Assembly: GCA_030562195.1 (NCBI GenBank)
Contig: JAUJPP010000005.1
Span: 30,553,106 to 30,617,105, forward strand
Direction: 5' to 3'
Source: Nipponacmea schrenckii
Taxonomy: Eukaryota > Mollusca > Gastropoda > Lottiidae
Length of the DNA stretch: 64,000 nt
The notes under the pieces were generated by a model that was not told the DNA's origin, did no database searches, and was given only the letters and a program-made list of their open reading frames with translations. The translations under genes and the position numbers were made by a program. Positions 51,001 through 55,670 of this stretch are shown piece after piece. Position 1 is the stretch's first letter. Each line of letters starts with the position of its first letter.

Positions 51001-53952
51001 ATCATTCAACTAACAGAAAGATCAGATATAACCGATTAATTAATCAACACTGATTGCTTCTGAATATTATGATTGTTTCGACCAGCTATCCCATGGAACT
51101 ATAATTTTGTAGACCAGTTGATTTTTCGACGAATTGACTTATATTTCTCATTACGTCAGGACCGCGGAATGTCGCACTGGATGAATCAGTCCTATTAATT
51201 ATGGAATATTTGTTCTTCCTCTATTTCTTTAATATTTCTAATAAAAAGACGATCGTTCAGCTGAATGGACCCGTCGAAACAATTTGTTTTCTTTATTGAA
51301 AGTTGAAAGTGAAAGTAGGCCTTCGTAGTCGACTTCTCCTTCCTGTGTCGGGTGGTCAGCGGGCCAAGTTGTTATGTATTCTGTCGAGATAAGTCAGTCA
51401 GTTCTAAGGTAAACAAAAGTTTTGAATTTCTTTGTCCAACAACTTTATTGCCTTCTGAGGAAAATCCTTGAATGAGATTAAACTTTATTTTAAATTCCCT
51501 TGAAGTTGAAATATTCGAATGATCGGAGATCAATAAAAAAAGGACATTTTTTCAATTTTTTTTTCTAATTTCAACTTTTTGGCATCGGCGGGCCTGTAAT
51601 CCAAAGAAAAAAAAGTGTGGCCTTACTGACTTTATAATAAACAATGTTCTACTGCAACTTACGTTTCTTAAAGAAGATACAAAGCTACGGTAACTGACCT
51701 GATGTAAGACAGTTATAATAATAATGCAAATAATTGATTTGATCATGATATTGCGTCAGTTCATTTTGTGTGAATGCTTAATGCTATGGATGGTACCGAT
51801 GATTATATAGGATGATATTCTACTTAAAGAAAAATGTGCAATTTCCCGGTAAACAATGTTCTACTGCAACTTACGTTTCTTAAACATAGACGTATTGAAG
51901 AAGATACCATTGACAGGAATTCGAGGGCTTACGGTAACTAACTTGGTGTAAGACTAATACTATAGGCCCCATTACACTTATAATAATAATGCGAATAATA
52001 ATCATGATATTGCGTCAGTTCCTTTTGTGTCAAAACTTAATTTTGATTGTTTTGCTTGTTTAACGTAACCAAATATCATCTTTCTTAATTAAGTCTTTAA
52101 TCATTGCTGGAGTGAAACGATTCTCTCAATAGTTCATATTTATCGTCTGCTTTTACCCCCCTGCATAGATTTATCGACTAGTATTGCCAACGGAAATGAA
52201 AAAATTGACGACGTGAACCATGTGTATCATATTTGATGAATAATTAGGAAAACAATGAATTATATTAAAACCTAGTTATTCTGGTAACCGTATTTATATT
52301 CAGGCAAGACTCGATAACGTATTGTGGCATGTCATAAAGCATGGCAATCAATTGTTCCTACCATAAAAGCCATCCAAAATACTTGCACCGTGATCATTAT
52401 TTTTTGTTTTGTACCTCTCGTCTTCATGTAACATTTTCCAAGCAAATAACACAAAAATTCACTTTAATCATTTAAGTTTTCTTCAAATTGTTCACAATAA
52501 ATATTTACCTAATAGATAATATTCATATTGAGCCATTATTAAAATTATAATTCGATCTTTACACAAATCAATTTTACTGCGAATGTTGATGAAAGGTAGA
52601 CAAAATGGCGGATCCTCAACATCGATTTGCGGCATTTTCGTCTGGGAAAAAATACTAAAATTTTTTTTAACTGTATATAGTGCGCACCCCCTCTTTGATG
52701 GGGCCCATTTTAGGGTAAAAACCTGCGCATTATACCCGGAATTATACGGTACTACTGCTTCAGGAGGAATAATGATTATTTGATTTAATTTAGACTTCTA
52801 AATAACTACTGTGGTAGGGTCATCAAAGTTAATTTATGGAATTAGTGTTTCATGATATGTGAATGAAAATCATAAAATCCACGTTTAACCCACCTGGTAA
52901 GAATAACTTTGAGGGTCCAAAACTGTAAAATCTTGTCCTTGAAAATAAAAAAAGTTAAAATTCATTAGCTGAAAGACTGCATGCTAATGCATGTGTACAT
53001 GACATGCTACGATATACGTGTATTTTGTGTATGAATCCTGTGGCAGTATTGATAATTGATCATGTTTTCAGATAACTCTGTAATGTTTTGTCTAAATATT
53101 AAAGCATTCTTGGCAATACCCGGCACTTAGAAAGCATTTGAGGAATAAGAGAGCCATTTTAAACACTAATATCAATAAACAACTAAATAGATACTTACGT
53201 ATAGGAGGGGTCTGTCCTCGAGGTGGTGGACTGTTGCACAGGTTAAGATTAATAAATAACTTTTTTCTTTATCCAATGATTTTATGCTTCTCAAAATTTA
53301 AATGGTCTAAAACTTATTACAATGTTAAGCTACATGTCGCAGAACATCCTCTTGGCGTATAAAATAATTTTCAATTATGGACTCCATAGGATAGGCATAA
53401 AACAAACTCTGGTAGAAGTAACAACAGTTATAACCGATCAAATATTAATTCCCTGTGCAGACTAAATTTAAATATGTCTTTAGGGTTCATTAAATAATTT
53501 CATTCATTATAGGCCTATAACTATCATTCACGTGTCATCTCTAAAAAATAACATGCATAGCAGACATGATCTGTACTGTTTTGACCCCGCCTACAACTTT
53601 TACTTCCTTCATTTCCGTAACATAATTAGCGATTAATGAATGAACAATGTTAATATCCATGTGTAAGAAAATAACATGATGATTACTTTAAATTCTGATC
53701 AAGAATTTACAAAATACTCATAAACTGAGAATGAAATCACGCCATCTGTTTCGCTCGACACCACACGTCCGACAATGGCGACATGACAAAATGGCACGAG
53801 ATTAACACTACATAAACAATCAAAATCGAAACTTAAAACGTCTCCACGATAATTAATTACAGATTTCTAAAAGGATACGCTATATTTCGAGTAAGTTGTT
53901 GAGAAATCTGAACAGGAGGTGATGTTGATGCTTTTCCTTTTGATACATTCAT
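5913..53952 (-). CDS. EIF4G: eIF4G-family translation initiation factor, 5' part (8 coding exons)
   Basis: Scaffold of the cap-binding complex eIF4F, which bridges eIF4E, PABP and eIF4A/eIF3 in the cytoplasm. Eight minus-strand coding exons join with consistent phases and GT-AG borders into 574 codons: 53952-53879, 53230-53199, 52937-52894, 37737-37624, 32613-32461, 31079-30738, 21443-20573 and 6004-5913. The product is Gln/Pro/Tyr-rich and then Ser/Pro/Lys-rich and disordered. The diagnostic segment is in exon 6, KRERNPITIVDP followed by KDVTDEIL, matching the conserved KRERK-x-I-x-IRDP...DITEEI stretch after the PABP-binding region of animal eIF4G1/3. STNPRPFYPG at the exon 4/5 junction fits too. 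No eIF4E-binding YxxxxL, MIF4G or MA3 region is present, so the gene continues left of the window. Introns are large (about 15 kb for introns 3 and 7) and packed with transposons. An alternative would be another proline-rich RNA-binding protein, but the exon 6 motif argues against that. Confidence 0.85.
6005..8354 (-). other. eIF4G intron 7, left part
   Basis: A+T-rich and without recognisable genes. It contains short homopolymer tracts (a C run at 7747) and no element whose ends could be placed. Confidence 0.5.
8355..8640 (+). mobile_element. Short HINE, subfamily A
   Basis: 5' end AAGATAGCTAGCCAGGCAAT, then ATGCCCAC. About one core monomer (AAGTTTCATCAAAATCCATTG), then GATGGACAGGGCGACATAAA and a decayed CGTCCATATG..CATATAAG end. 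Confidence 0.65.
9025..9919 (+). mobile_element. HINE, subfamily A
   Basis: Canonical 5' end and ATACGCCCACTGGCAGC, five diverged ~160-bp monomers, a (CGAC/GACG)n microsatellite at 9840-9880, and 3' hairpin CCACATTTCCATGTGG followed by GCGTATAAAAA. Confidence 0.8.
10022..10051 (+). mobile_element. Remnant of a HINE 5' end
   Basis: AAGAAAGCTTGCCAGTAAAGG resembles the subfamily A 5' palindrome, with nothing recognisable after it. Confidence 0.4.
10463..10720 (+). mobile_element. 5' part of a HINE, subfamily A
   Basis: AAGATAGCTTGCCAGGTAAG followed by ATACGCCCACTGGCAGC and about one and a half monomers. It stops at the start of an F-type element and lacks its 3' hairpin. Confidence 0.65.
10721..10864 (+). 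mobile_element. HINE subfamily F, 5' part (interrupted)
   Basis: Starts GCACGCAAAGCATGCAGATA followed by CGCCC, with a duplicated ATCAGATAATGGGCAAAAAT. It is cut at 10864 by the 33-bp-TIR element and resumes at 16098; the last 7 bp (CTTTAGT) are repeated there as a target-site duplication. Confidence 0.55.
10989..11107 (+). CDS. Candidate first exon inside the 33-bp-TIR element
   Basis: An ATG at 10989 opens about 40 codons (MPPRRNLPSK... ending ASYGQYQ) up to CAG|GTAAGG, a strong donor. A second overlapping frame is also open (10889-11110). The product is not recognised and no downstream exon was found. It may be the start of a degenerate transposase. Confidence 0.25.
11911..14683 (+). mobile_element. 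hAT transposon (ZBED-type), decayed autonomous copy
   Basis: 2773 bp. Ends TAGTGCTGG / CCAGCACTA are inverted. Flanking 8-bp duplications are AATTTTAC (11903-11910) and AATTTTTC (14684-14691), 7 of 8 identical, the hAT size. Both subterminal regions carry repeated GTATCGTATCGT motifs, likely transposase-binding sites. It encodes a broken BED-finger transposase. Confidence 0.9.
12450..14419 (+). pseudogene. hAT (ZBED1-like) transposase pseudogene
   Basis: Once a cut-and-paste transposase. Part 1 (12450-12908) has a BED zinc finger (KVWKNFGF, CKLC, then H-x4-H) and the start of the transposase (LEPRYTIPGR). A frameshift near 12897 leads into ALTTDGWTS, the first catalytic Asp region. Further shifts occur near 13075, 13240 and 13515. 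The second-Asp motif, usually (T)DNA-N-M, reads SNNASNM, so Asp is Asn. 13511-14419 holds the C-terminal part with the hAT dimerisation region (PLHWWKQN, YPMLAVLAKRYL, SSVPSERVFS). At least four frame breaks and the lost acidic residue make it inactive. Its identity as hAT is firm; the exact family is inference. Confidence 0.9.
16098..16549 (+). mobile_element. HINE subfamily F, 3' part
   Basis: Resumes after the TIR element. It contains two to three monomers with CTGTAGAGTGAGCACAAG, then GACAGACAGAAAG, hairpin CCTACATTTCATGTGAGG and GCGTATAAAAA. Confidence 0.6.
16550..16979 (+). mobile_element. 3' part of a HINE, A-like, with near-identical ~121-bp duplication
   Basis: Two almost identical ~121-bp copies (from about 16570 and 16690; each contains AACTTGACCGCCGTCTTATT) and a third diverged one. 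The end is GACAGACCGACAG, hairpin CCACGTATTCATGTGG and ACGTATAAAAA. Confidence 0.65.
16980..17704. other. eIF4G intron sequence without recognised features
   Basis: Moderately A+T-rich; no gene or element ends found. TTAA at 17701-17704 is the target of the following element. Confidence 0.45.
17705..19160 (+). mobile_element. TTAA-flanked Kolobok-like MITE, interrupted by a TA-flanked element
   Basis: Begins after TTAA with AGGGATAATAGGCGTTAGAA. It matches the intact 466-bp copy at 54770-55235 nearly base for base, except for the insertion at 17796-18990. The right end is lost at about 19160, where Penelope-like sequence starts. The TTAA target and RGGG ends are Kolobok features; assignment is inference. 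Confidence 0.75.
17796..18990 (+). mobile_element. TA-flanked TIR element (1195 bp)
   Basis: Ends CCGTA...ATACGG, flanked by TA (17794-17795 and 18991-18992). Terminal 50 bp contain inverted ATAATGCGCAGG and GGTGCGCAC motifs. The insertion is proven by the copy at 54842, where CTTACCTATACATCG is uninterrupted. No transposase ORF. TA duplication fits the Tc1/mariner/pogo group. Confidence 0.85.
19161..19925 (+). mobile_element. Penelope-like retroelement fragment (GIY-YIG) with inverted 5' part
   Basis: The endonuclease region of a Penelope-like element is split between strands. Minus strand (about 19450 down to 19161): a CxxC linker (PPCKSCDT) then VVYCLTCSCC, MQYVGQT and IRLNKHRS, the N-terminal half of a GIY-YIG nuclease. 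Plus strand (about 19455-19675): HFNIPGHSF, LDLAESILIHKLKT and PSGLNEYIPD, the C-terminal half, followed by a stop and a 3' region with CTCCCTGAGGAAG. The two halves are contiguous in the expected protein. There is also a frameshift in the minus-strand part. Inactive. Confidence 0.8.
19926..20150 (+). mobile_element. HINE remnants (A/C type)
   Basis: A 3' end CACATTTATGTGTGGGCATATAAAAA-like stretch near 19950-19977 is followed by one C-type monomer (GATCACAGCAAGTTTCATT) and a GGACGGATGGACCGACGG microsatellite. Confidence 0.55.
20151..20572 (-). other. eIF4G intron 7, part next to exon 7
   Basis: A+T-rich; nothing recognisable apart from the donor of exon 7 at 20572. Confidence 0.5.
20573..21443 (-). 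CDS. EIF4G: eIF4G coding exon 7 (large disordered exon)
   Basis: 871 nt, enters in phase 0 and leaves in phase 1, acceptor TTATTGTAG, donor GTAAGT. Encodes 290 residues rich in Ser, Pro, Lys, Val and Glu with no fold. It begins TSPPQQQNEICAQFASQ and ends with acidic/basic KEVEEIKQTPKVEVKES. This matches the long linker between the PABP- and eIF4E-binding regions. Confidence 0.8.
21478..21668 (+). mobile_element. 5' part of a HINE, subfamily B
   Basis: AAGGTAGCTTGCAAGGCAAG, ATATGCCAC, then ATGAAATATTCAACCTTC typical of subfamily B. Truncated. Confidence 0.6.
22203..22530 (+). mobile_element. Internal fragment of a HINE, subfamily B
   Basis: Two diverged monomers (TATAGGGTTCATCCTCAGG, AATAGGGTTAATTCTTGAG) without ends. 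Confidence 0.55.
22749..23627 (+). mobile_element. HINE, subfamily C
   Basis: 5' end AAGTGGTTGCCTAGCAAGAT with palindrome TTGC-CTA-GCAA, then CCGCCCAC. Five ~159-bp monomers (AACCGTTCATCGAAAAATA), (GGAC)n microsatellite, and a perfect 16-bp palindrome CCACATTATAATGTGG followed by GCGTATAAAAA. Confidence 0.8.
23628..23974 (+). mobile_element. 3' part of a HINE, subfamily C
   Basis: Two monomers, GACGGACGGACGGACAGGGG, and an imperfect hairpin CCAAATTATAATGTGG then GCGTATAAAA. Directly adjoins the previous copy. Confidence 0.7.
24583..25144 (+). mobile_element. HINE, subfamily C
   Basis: 5' end CAAGTGGTTGCCTAGCAAGA then ATGCCCAC, three monomers, GGACAGAAGGACAGACAGAC microsatellite, CCACATTATAATGTGG and GCGTATAAAAA. 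Confidence 0.8.
25182..25469 (+). mobile_element. 5' part of a HINE, subfamily B
   Basis: AAGATAGCTAGCCAGGCAAG, ATACGCCCAC, then the B-type leader. Cut by the start of an E element. Confidence 0.65.
25470..26515 (+). mobile_element. HINE-like element, subfamily E (copy 1)
   Basis: Starts AAGATAGCAATGCGATGCAT (palindrome CAATGC-GAT-GCATTG), then ATACGCCCAAATGGCAGCC. The body is unique, about 1 kb, shared with copies at 31300 and 39604 and not made of 160-bp monomers. The 3' hairpin is missing; a B element follows directly. Confidence 0.7.
26516..28588 (+). mobile_element. HINE, subfamily B, long array
   Basis: AAGACAGCTTGCCAGGCAAG start, ATACGCCCACTGGCAGC, about eleven ~160-bp monomers, GGACGGACGGACCGACGG microsatellite, CCCCCCATTTTATGTGGG hairpin, GCGTATAAAAA. 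Several ORFs of 70-80 codons in it are translations of the monomer and not genes. Confidence 0.8.
28589..29747 (+). mobile_element. HINE, subfamily B, 3' part of a second array
   Basis: Seven further monomers continuing from an internal point (ATCAAACACGTTTAAAAGAA), ending with CCCCCCATTTCATGTGGG and GCGTATAAAAA. It looks like a second element joined or duplicated onto the first. Confidence 0.7.
29748..30616. other. eIF4G intron 6 with unassigned protein-like ORF
   Basis: Holds a plus-strand ORF at 30094-30303 (69 codons) with FIDWLTEMELGFMPEYSD and CLWYIDPHVQVLE, which reads like a coding fragment, possibly from a larger transposon-borne or cellular gene. No family recognised. A partial copy of the GTGCCTAA element is at 30437-30500. 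Confidence 0.3.
30617..30714 (+). repeat. Dispersed hairpin motif, copy 1
   Basis: Conserved run containing CAATCAGCAACGAGGAATTC, CTGTCATCATAATAGTCAGA and CAGGGATAACTTAGTTCATC. CTGTC and GACAG can pair around a CATCATAA loop. It starts 23 bp past the exon 6 donor of eIF4G. Confidence 0.65.
30738..31079 (-). CDS. EIF4G: eIF4G coding exon 6, carries the KRER motif
   Basis: 342 nt, phase 0 to 0, acceptor TTTATTTCAG, donor GTAAGT. Encodes Gln/Tyr-rich sequence, then KRERNPITIVDP and KDVTDEIL, the most diagnostic eIF4G stretch in the window, followed by a Ser/Thr/Pro segment. Confidence 0.85.
31300..32348 (+). mobile_element. HINE-like element, subfamily E (copy 2, complete 3' end)
   Basis: Same 5' end and body as copy 1 with an internal deletion. 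Ends with an (AC)n tract at 32261-32300, GACAGACAGGGGTGATCAC, hairpin CCAAAATACATTTTGG and GCGTATAAAAA. Confidence 0.75.
32461..32613 (-). CDS. EIF4G: eIF4G coding exon 5
   Basis: 153 nt, phase 0 to 0, acceptor TTTTAACAG, donor GTGAGT. Encodes a Gln/Tyr/Met-rich segment starting FYPGQQQQMR. This is the low-complexity region preceding the PABP-binding area in eIF4G proteins. Confidence 0.8.
32685..32771 (+). repeat. Dispersed hairpin motif, copy 2
   Basis: Matches copy 1 over the whole run with few changes (GCCTGTCATC, GTTAGACAGG). It lies about 70 bp upstream of the acceptor of eIF4G exon 5. Confidence 0.65.
33450..33527 (+). repeat. Dispersed hairpin motif, copy 3
   Basis: TTTTTAAACAGAAGACAATC, AGTAACGAGGAATTCAGTCT and CAGACAGGGATAACTTAGTT; truncated at its right end. 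Confidence 0.6.
34300..34620 (+). repeat. Diverged tandem duplication (~176 bp)
   Basis: CTACGGAAGGTGTGACCCA at about 34315 recurs as TTACGGAAGGTGTGACCCA at about 34490, with similar downstream sequence (TCAATATTGTCTA..GTAGGT). Confidence 0.6.
34636..34925 (+). repeat. Dispersed hairpin motif, fragmented copies
   Basis: Three partial matches: GTTCATCACTTTGCCTTTTT at 34644, CAATCAGTACGTGGAATTCT at 34742, and GCAGTCTGTCATCATAAATA at 34861 with TTTTGTCTTTCTGATT. Confidence 0.5.
35080..35376 (+). mobile_element. 5' part of a HINE, subfamily A
   Basis: AAGATAGCATGCCAGGCAAG, ATACGCCCACTGGCAGC and about 1.5 monomers; stops where the D element starts. Confidence 0.65.
35377..37504 (+). mobile_element. 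HINE, subfamily D, split by a TTAA element
   Basis: AAGATAGCTTGCCAGGCAAG, ATACGCCCACTTCAGC, then ~160-bp monomers with CTCATAAACCGACATCTGGA and TTTTTTCATTTAATCAAGGG. It is interrupted at 36061-37127. The 3' side has a GACCGACGGACCGACGGACG tract and a CCACATTTTCATG end without the usual tail. Confidence 0.7.
36061..37127. mobile_element. TTAA-flanked transposable element (1067 bp)
   Basis: Inserted in a D monomer. TTAA occurs at 36057-36060 and 37128-37131, and the monomer reads CATTTAATCAAGGG without the insertion. Ends GGCGGTTGACAACC and GGTTGTCAACCCCC are inverted (13 of 14). No transposase. piggyBac or Kolobok are the candidates. Confidence 0.85.
37505..37608 (+). mobile_element. 3' end of a HINE, subfamily A
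   Basis: TTCCATTGAAAATTGTAGCT, GACAGACCGACGGACAAGGG, hairpin CCACATATTCATGTGG then GATTAAAAAAA. Ends about 15 bp from the eIF4G exon 4 donor. Confidence 0.65.
37624..37737 (-). CDS. EIF4G: eIF4G coding exon 4
   Basis: 114 nt, phase 0 at both ends, acceptor TTTTGCAG, donor GTAAGT. Encodes 38 residues ending IYSTNPRP. A HINE 3' end stops only about 15 bp beyond its donor. Confidence 0.75.
37738..38344 (-). other. eIF4G intron 3, right after exon 4
   Basis: No gene or element recognised. Confidence 0.4.
38345..38547 (+). promoter_or_regulatory. CpG-rich stretch upstream of the P2X7-like fragment
   Basis: Contains TGACGTCATGGCGG and a second GATGGCGGACATT (YY1-like), and more CpG than the flanks. 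Plausible promoter and 5'UTR for the plus-strand fragment that follows. Confidence 0.35.
38548..39468 (+). pseudogene. Fragment resembling the P2X7 intracellular-domain-like family
   Basis: Three candidate exons: 38548-38660 (MQKVAIAVGLVSSDENDGEP ... GRLNNVHW, donor GTAAGT), about 38937-39127 (PEESLEWVCCREV, then CITQHPALLMVCLDQGVLDL, AYSHYKQHYG; donor GTAAGT) and about 39326-39468. The GRL-N-x-x-W start, CC-x-E and CIT-HP..VCLD..VL..AY motifs match metazoan proteins annotated as P2X purinoceptor 7-like, a zinc-binding domain found in many expanded invertebrate families. An in-frame TAG follows HYG, the usual W-C-x-C segment was not found, and the third exon is poorly conserved, so it looks decayed. 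It lies in eIF4G intron 3 on the opposite strand. Confidence 0.5.
39604..40661 (+). mobile_element. HINE-like element, subfamily E (copy 3)
   Basis: Near-identical to copy 1 over the ~1-kb body. The 3' hairpin is absent and an A element starts immediately after it, as a B element does after copy 1. Confidence 0.7.
40662..43736 (+). mobile_element. HINE, subfamily A, longest array, split by a hAT-like element
   Basis: 5' end AAGATAGCTTGCCAGGCAAG. Interrupted 41 bp later by the element at 40711-41980. Then about ten monomers, of which those at 42480-43640 are nearly uniform at 160 bp, then (GGACCGAC)n microsatellite, CCACATTTCCATGTGG and GCGTATAAAAA. Confidence 0.85.
40711..41980. mobile_element. 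Non-autonomous hAT-like element (1270 bp)
   Basis: Ends CAGTGGCGGAGCCAGG and TGGCTCTGCCACTG form imperfect inverted repeats with adjoining G/C runs. Perfect 8-bp duplication CATTGAAT at 40703-40710 and 41981-41988. The interior has three diverged copies of a unit starting TTCCAAGGGAAGTAAGC (about 41190, 41335, 41456) and no transposase. Confidence 0.9.
43737..43856 (+). mobile_element. 3' end of a HINE, subfamily E type
   Basis: GACTGTAGAGTGAGTGCAAG, short (AC)n, GACAGACAGGGGTGATCAC, hairpin CCAAAATACATTTTGG, GCGTATAAAAA. Follows an A element directly. Confidence 0.7.
43873..45073 (-). pseudogene. THAP-domain gene, decayed
   Basis: Minus strand. ATG at 45073 opens MPRRFVVGDCLNKKNDN and VSIHLFPHDQKLRRI, a THAP-domain start (M-P-x...C-x-N, then the FP...LR segment). 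The expected Trp codons after LRRI and after NTRTD are TGA and TAG. A frame change then gives SVNFTEYCF in place of the CSEHF..-CF end, and a TAA precedes DAVRTLF (family: L-x-DAVPT-F). The exon ends ...FDKREKAR at about 44683 with donor GTAAGT. A likely last exon at about 43873-44042 reads VFINQLLGEVCQACLDG to a stop, but its phase does not fit directly, so an intervening exon or further decay is likely. Retained introns argue against a retrocopy. It lies in eIF4G intron 3 on the same strand. Confidence 0.6.
45074..45230 (-). promoter_or_regulatory. CpG-rich promoter remnant of the THAP pseudogene
   Basis: Immediately upstream of the ATG. Contains TGATGTCAT (CRE-like) and GCGCGCGAA, unlike the A+T-rich flanks. 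Function inferred from position only. Confidence 0.35.
45690..47060 (+). repeat. 46-bp minisatellite, about 29 copies
   Basis: Unit reads TTCTATATCGAACAACCAAA then CATATTTAGATTGACTAACA and AATCAT. The array is imperfect, with unit variants (CGAACTACAA, CAAACAACC) interspersed, which suggests old unequal exchange. Lies in eIF4G intron 3. Confidence 0.9.
47234..48259. mobile_element. TTAA-flanked piggyBac-like non-autonomous element (1026 bp)
   Basis: TTAA at 47230-47233 and 48260-48263. Terminal CTCTTCAAATGCCAC and GTGGCGTTTGAAGAG are inverted with one mismatch. TTAA target plus C-starting ends fits piggyBac; internal ORFs at 47259-47637 are short and not recognised. Confidence 0.8.
48610..48746 (-). 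mobile_element. Truncated copy of the Kolobok-like MITE
   Basis: Minus-strand copy of the left ~130 bp of the element at 54770, ending ATCCCT before TTAA (48747-48750). Carries an extra ATGACACCAG at 48651-48660 relative to the other copies. Confidence 0.7.
48751..49270. other. eIF4G intron 3, unassigned
   Basis: No gene or element recognised. Confidence 0.4.
49271..49470 (+). mobile_element. 3' remnant of a HINE, subfamily B
   Basis: Monomer piece (CAACAGGGTTCATCCTTGGG, ACACTCACACCAA) ending ATGTGTGGGCGTATAAAAA. Confidence 0.55.
49634..49705 (+). repeat. Dispersed hairpin motif, copy 4
   Basis: ATCAGTACGAGGAATTCGCT, TTTTGTCATC, AAGACAGGGATAACTCATTC. Here CTGTTTT can pair with AAGACAG. Confidence 0.6.
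50098..50175 (+). repeat. Dispersed hairpin motif, copy 5
   Basis: CAATCAGTACGAGGAATTCG, CTGTTTTGTCATCATAAATG, AAGACAGGGATAACTCATTC. Closest to copy 4. Confidence 0.6.
50289..52749 (-). mobile_element. TA-flanked TIR element, minus orientation, with nested insertion
   Basis: Ends CCGTATAAT and ATTATACGG next to TA (50287-50288 and 52750-52751). The interior is related to 17796-18990 in reverse orientation (ACAATGTTCTACTGCAACTT, CCTATAGT..TAAGAC region, GGTGCGCAC). It contains the element at 50390-51623 and partial internal duplication of the ACAATGTTC segment (50308, 51639, 51852). Confidence 0.65.
50390..51623. mobile_element. Second TA-flanked TIR element, nested (1234 bp)
   Basis: Begins AGGCCACACTTTTTTTTT and ends AAAAAGTGTGGCCT; TA at 50388-50389 and 51624-51625. 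Further inverted match inside (TACAGGC / GCCTGTA). No transposase. Confidence 0.75.
52894..52937 (-). CDS. EIF4G: eIF4G coding exon 3 (44 nt)
   Basis: Acceptor TTTTCAAG, donor GTGGGT. Encodes QDFTVLDPQSYSYQ in the frame set by exon 2 and ends in phase 0. Confidence 0.7.
53199..53230 (-). CDS. EIF4G: eIF4G coding exon 2 (32-nt microexon)
   Basis: Acceptor TGCAACAG, donor GTAAGT. Enters in phase 2, leaves in phase 1, and encodes PPPRGQTPPI. A very short proline-rich exon, supported by matching phases on both sides. Confidence 0.65.
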
Positions 53953-54021
53953 TTCAACGTGAAATCGCGAAGTAGAGTCCTAGTCAGGACCGATTGAAGG
54001 CTTGTTTCCAAGCACTGTCTC
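53879..54021 (-). CDS. EIF4G: eIF4G exon with start codon (5'UTR plus coding exon 1)
   Basis: The exon starts after a TTTATTTAG acceptor at 54022. The ATG is at 53952-53950 and opens 24 codons plus two bases. The donor GTATCC is weak, but the phase (2) matches the next exon exactly. The same frame hits a stop 4 codons after the proposed donor, so splicing is needed. Confidence 0.65.
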
Positions 54022-54220
54022 CTAAATAAAAGAAAAATTAGAAGTTGGAATCCCATCGGATGTATTTCGACAATTGATTTTTTACTAATGACATTTATTT
54101 CTTTGTAATCTTCACTTCGGATGGCTGTGGATTGAAATTACAACCAATATGGCCTATAAAACATACCTGCGAGGAGACGGCTTTCGGCGGATTCGTAAGG
54201 TTTTACTTCCGGTATGAAGG
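54022..54220 (-). promoter_or_regulatory. eIF4G non-coding first exon and promoter
   Basis: A non-coding first exon probably ends at 54167 (CTCCTCGCAG, donor GTATGT) and splices to 54021. Just upstream, CCGGAAGT (54205-54212, minus strand) is an ETS/GABP-type site, common in promoters of translation genes. The start point itself cannot be fixed. Confidence 0.55.
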
Positions 54221-54769
54221 TCAAAGGTCATTGAATAATTTCTAGTTTTTTTTTAATAATTCTTATGTTTCATAATTTAAATGTAGGATAGTATGCGCTT
54301 TAATCCTGAGAAAAATAGAACACAAAACAGAAACGCTATTAATTTTTACCCTTAGATAAATATAGTGTGGCGCTTCTCAAGCACTGGACCTAATCTAGGC
54401 TAGCCTACTCTACAGACTACGAGAATGTATAAGTATAGGCTTGATTATGTTGTATAGTTCAAATCGAAATCTGCCTAGAACATTGGATATTAGGCCTATA
54501 CGTACCTAAATAAAGTGATAGTCTCATTTAAAGAAATAGTTCCCGAAATAAAAAATAGTTGAAAAGATACCATTAACAAAGTGTGCTCAAGTTGATACCT
54601 TTATTACGCAAAGACATTCTACGGATTAGTAAGCCTAGCCTATCTATTTTTTTTTTCAATTGACACAATTCTGATTAGTGTCCGAGACTAATAACAGTAG
54701 GCCTAGGCCTAGTCGTAGGTCCTAGTATAGCCTACTCTGAAAAAAAAATAAGTTTGCTCTCATCTTTAA

Positions 54770-55235
54770 AGGGATAATAGGCGTTAGAACGAATATAAAA
54801 AATTAAGTTCACTCAAATTTGGACAATAACAGTATATATCCATCAGTGGACTTACCTATACATCGAAATCCCTCATAAATCCGATAAATCCCCAAAATAA
54901 AGTAGTAAATCATAAAACGCTTGAGCCATCCATCAAGCGATTTTCAAATCGTGTAAATATAAAGGGAAGTAACTCTAACATGCGGGTTTTCACGCGTCCT
55001 TGACCCCTACTGTTGAATTCCACAATGATGTTTTAGCGTTGATTTACCAGACGCTTTTATTCTCAAACTGAATGGAATTGTCGCTGGCTCACTTTTTTTT
55101 TAAATTCCGAATTTATTTTTATTGTGGCTTTTTAAAATTTGGTAAAGTGTAGGATGCATACTTATTTAACTAATAGTCAATATGAAACACAAATATAAGC
55201 CGTAGGACGAGTGTATTCTAACGCCTAATATCCCT
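54770..55235. mobile_element. Kolobok-like MITE, intact (466 bp)
   Basis: AGGGATAATAGGCGTTAGAA and TTCTAACGCCTAATATCCCT are inverted with one mismatch. TTAA at 54766-54769 and 55236-55239. No ORF. It lies between the divergent eIF4G and aminotransferase genes and serves as the empty-site reference for the insertion at 17796. Confidence 0.85.
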
Positions 55236-55403
55236 TTAATTATAATTGTCAAAGTAATTAGTTCATTGTTTTGAAAGTAACTGTTTTTGTGGAATATTAT
55301 CGAATGTAAAATTAGCATTCGGCTACCGCTCGACTACTTCCGTAAATTTCCATAACTTCGGTTGTAGTCTGAAGCAATCAGTTAATATTAATAATGGGTT
55401 AGA

Positions 55404-55434
55404 CCAATGACGTCTGTAAAATAGACGTCATTGG
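55404..55434. promoter_or_regulatory. Palindrome with CCAATGACGTCT arms
   Basis: 12-bp perfect arms (CCAATGACGTCT, AGACGTCATTGG) around a 7-bp spacer, 494 bp upstream of the aminotransferase ATG. Combines CCAAT and an ATF/CREB-like half-site. Confidence 0.45.
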
Positions 55435-55670
55435 GTTAGACAAAATTGTTTGTGGTCTGTTATATGTAATGTACAAATCGAAACACGAAAATTTAAATAA
55501 AACGAAAATTGCATGATGATGTGATTCTAATCGACTCTTCGAGTTACTTTTATATAAATTATACTAAAGTATTTCCATTAAAATTATTTTACAAGCCATC
55601 TTGTTTTGGTCAGTTATATGAAAAATGTTGTTTTATGAAAGTTAAACATTGACATAAATATGATTTACAC

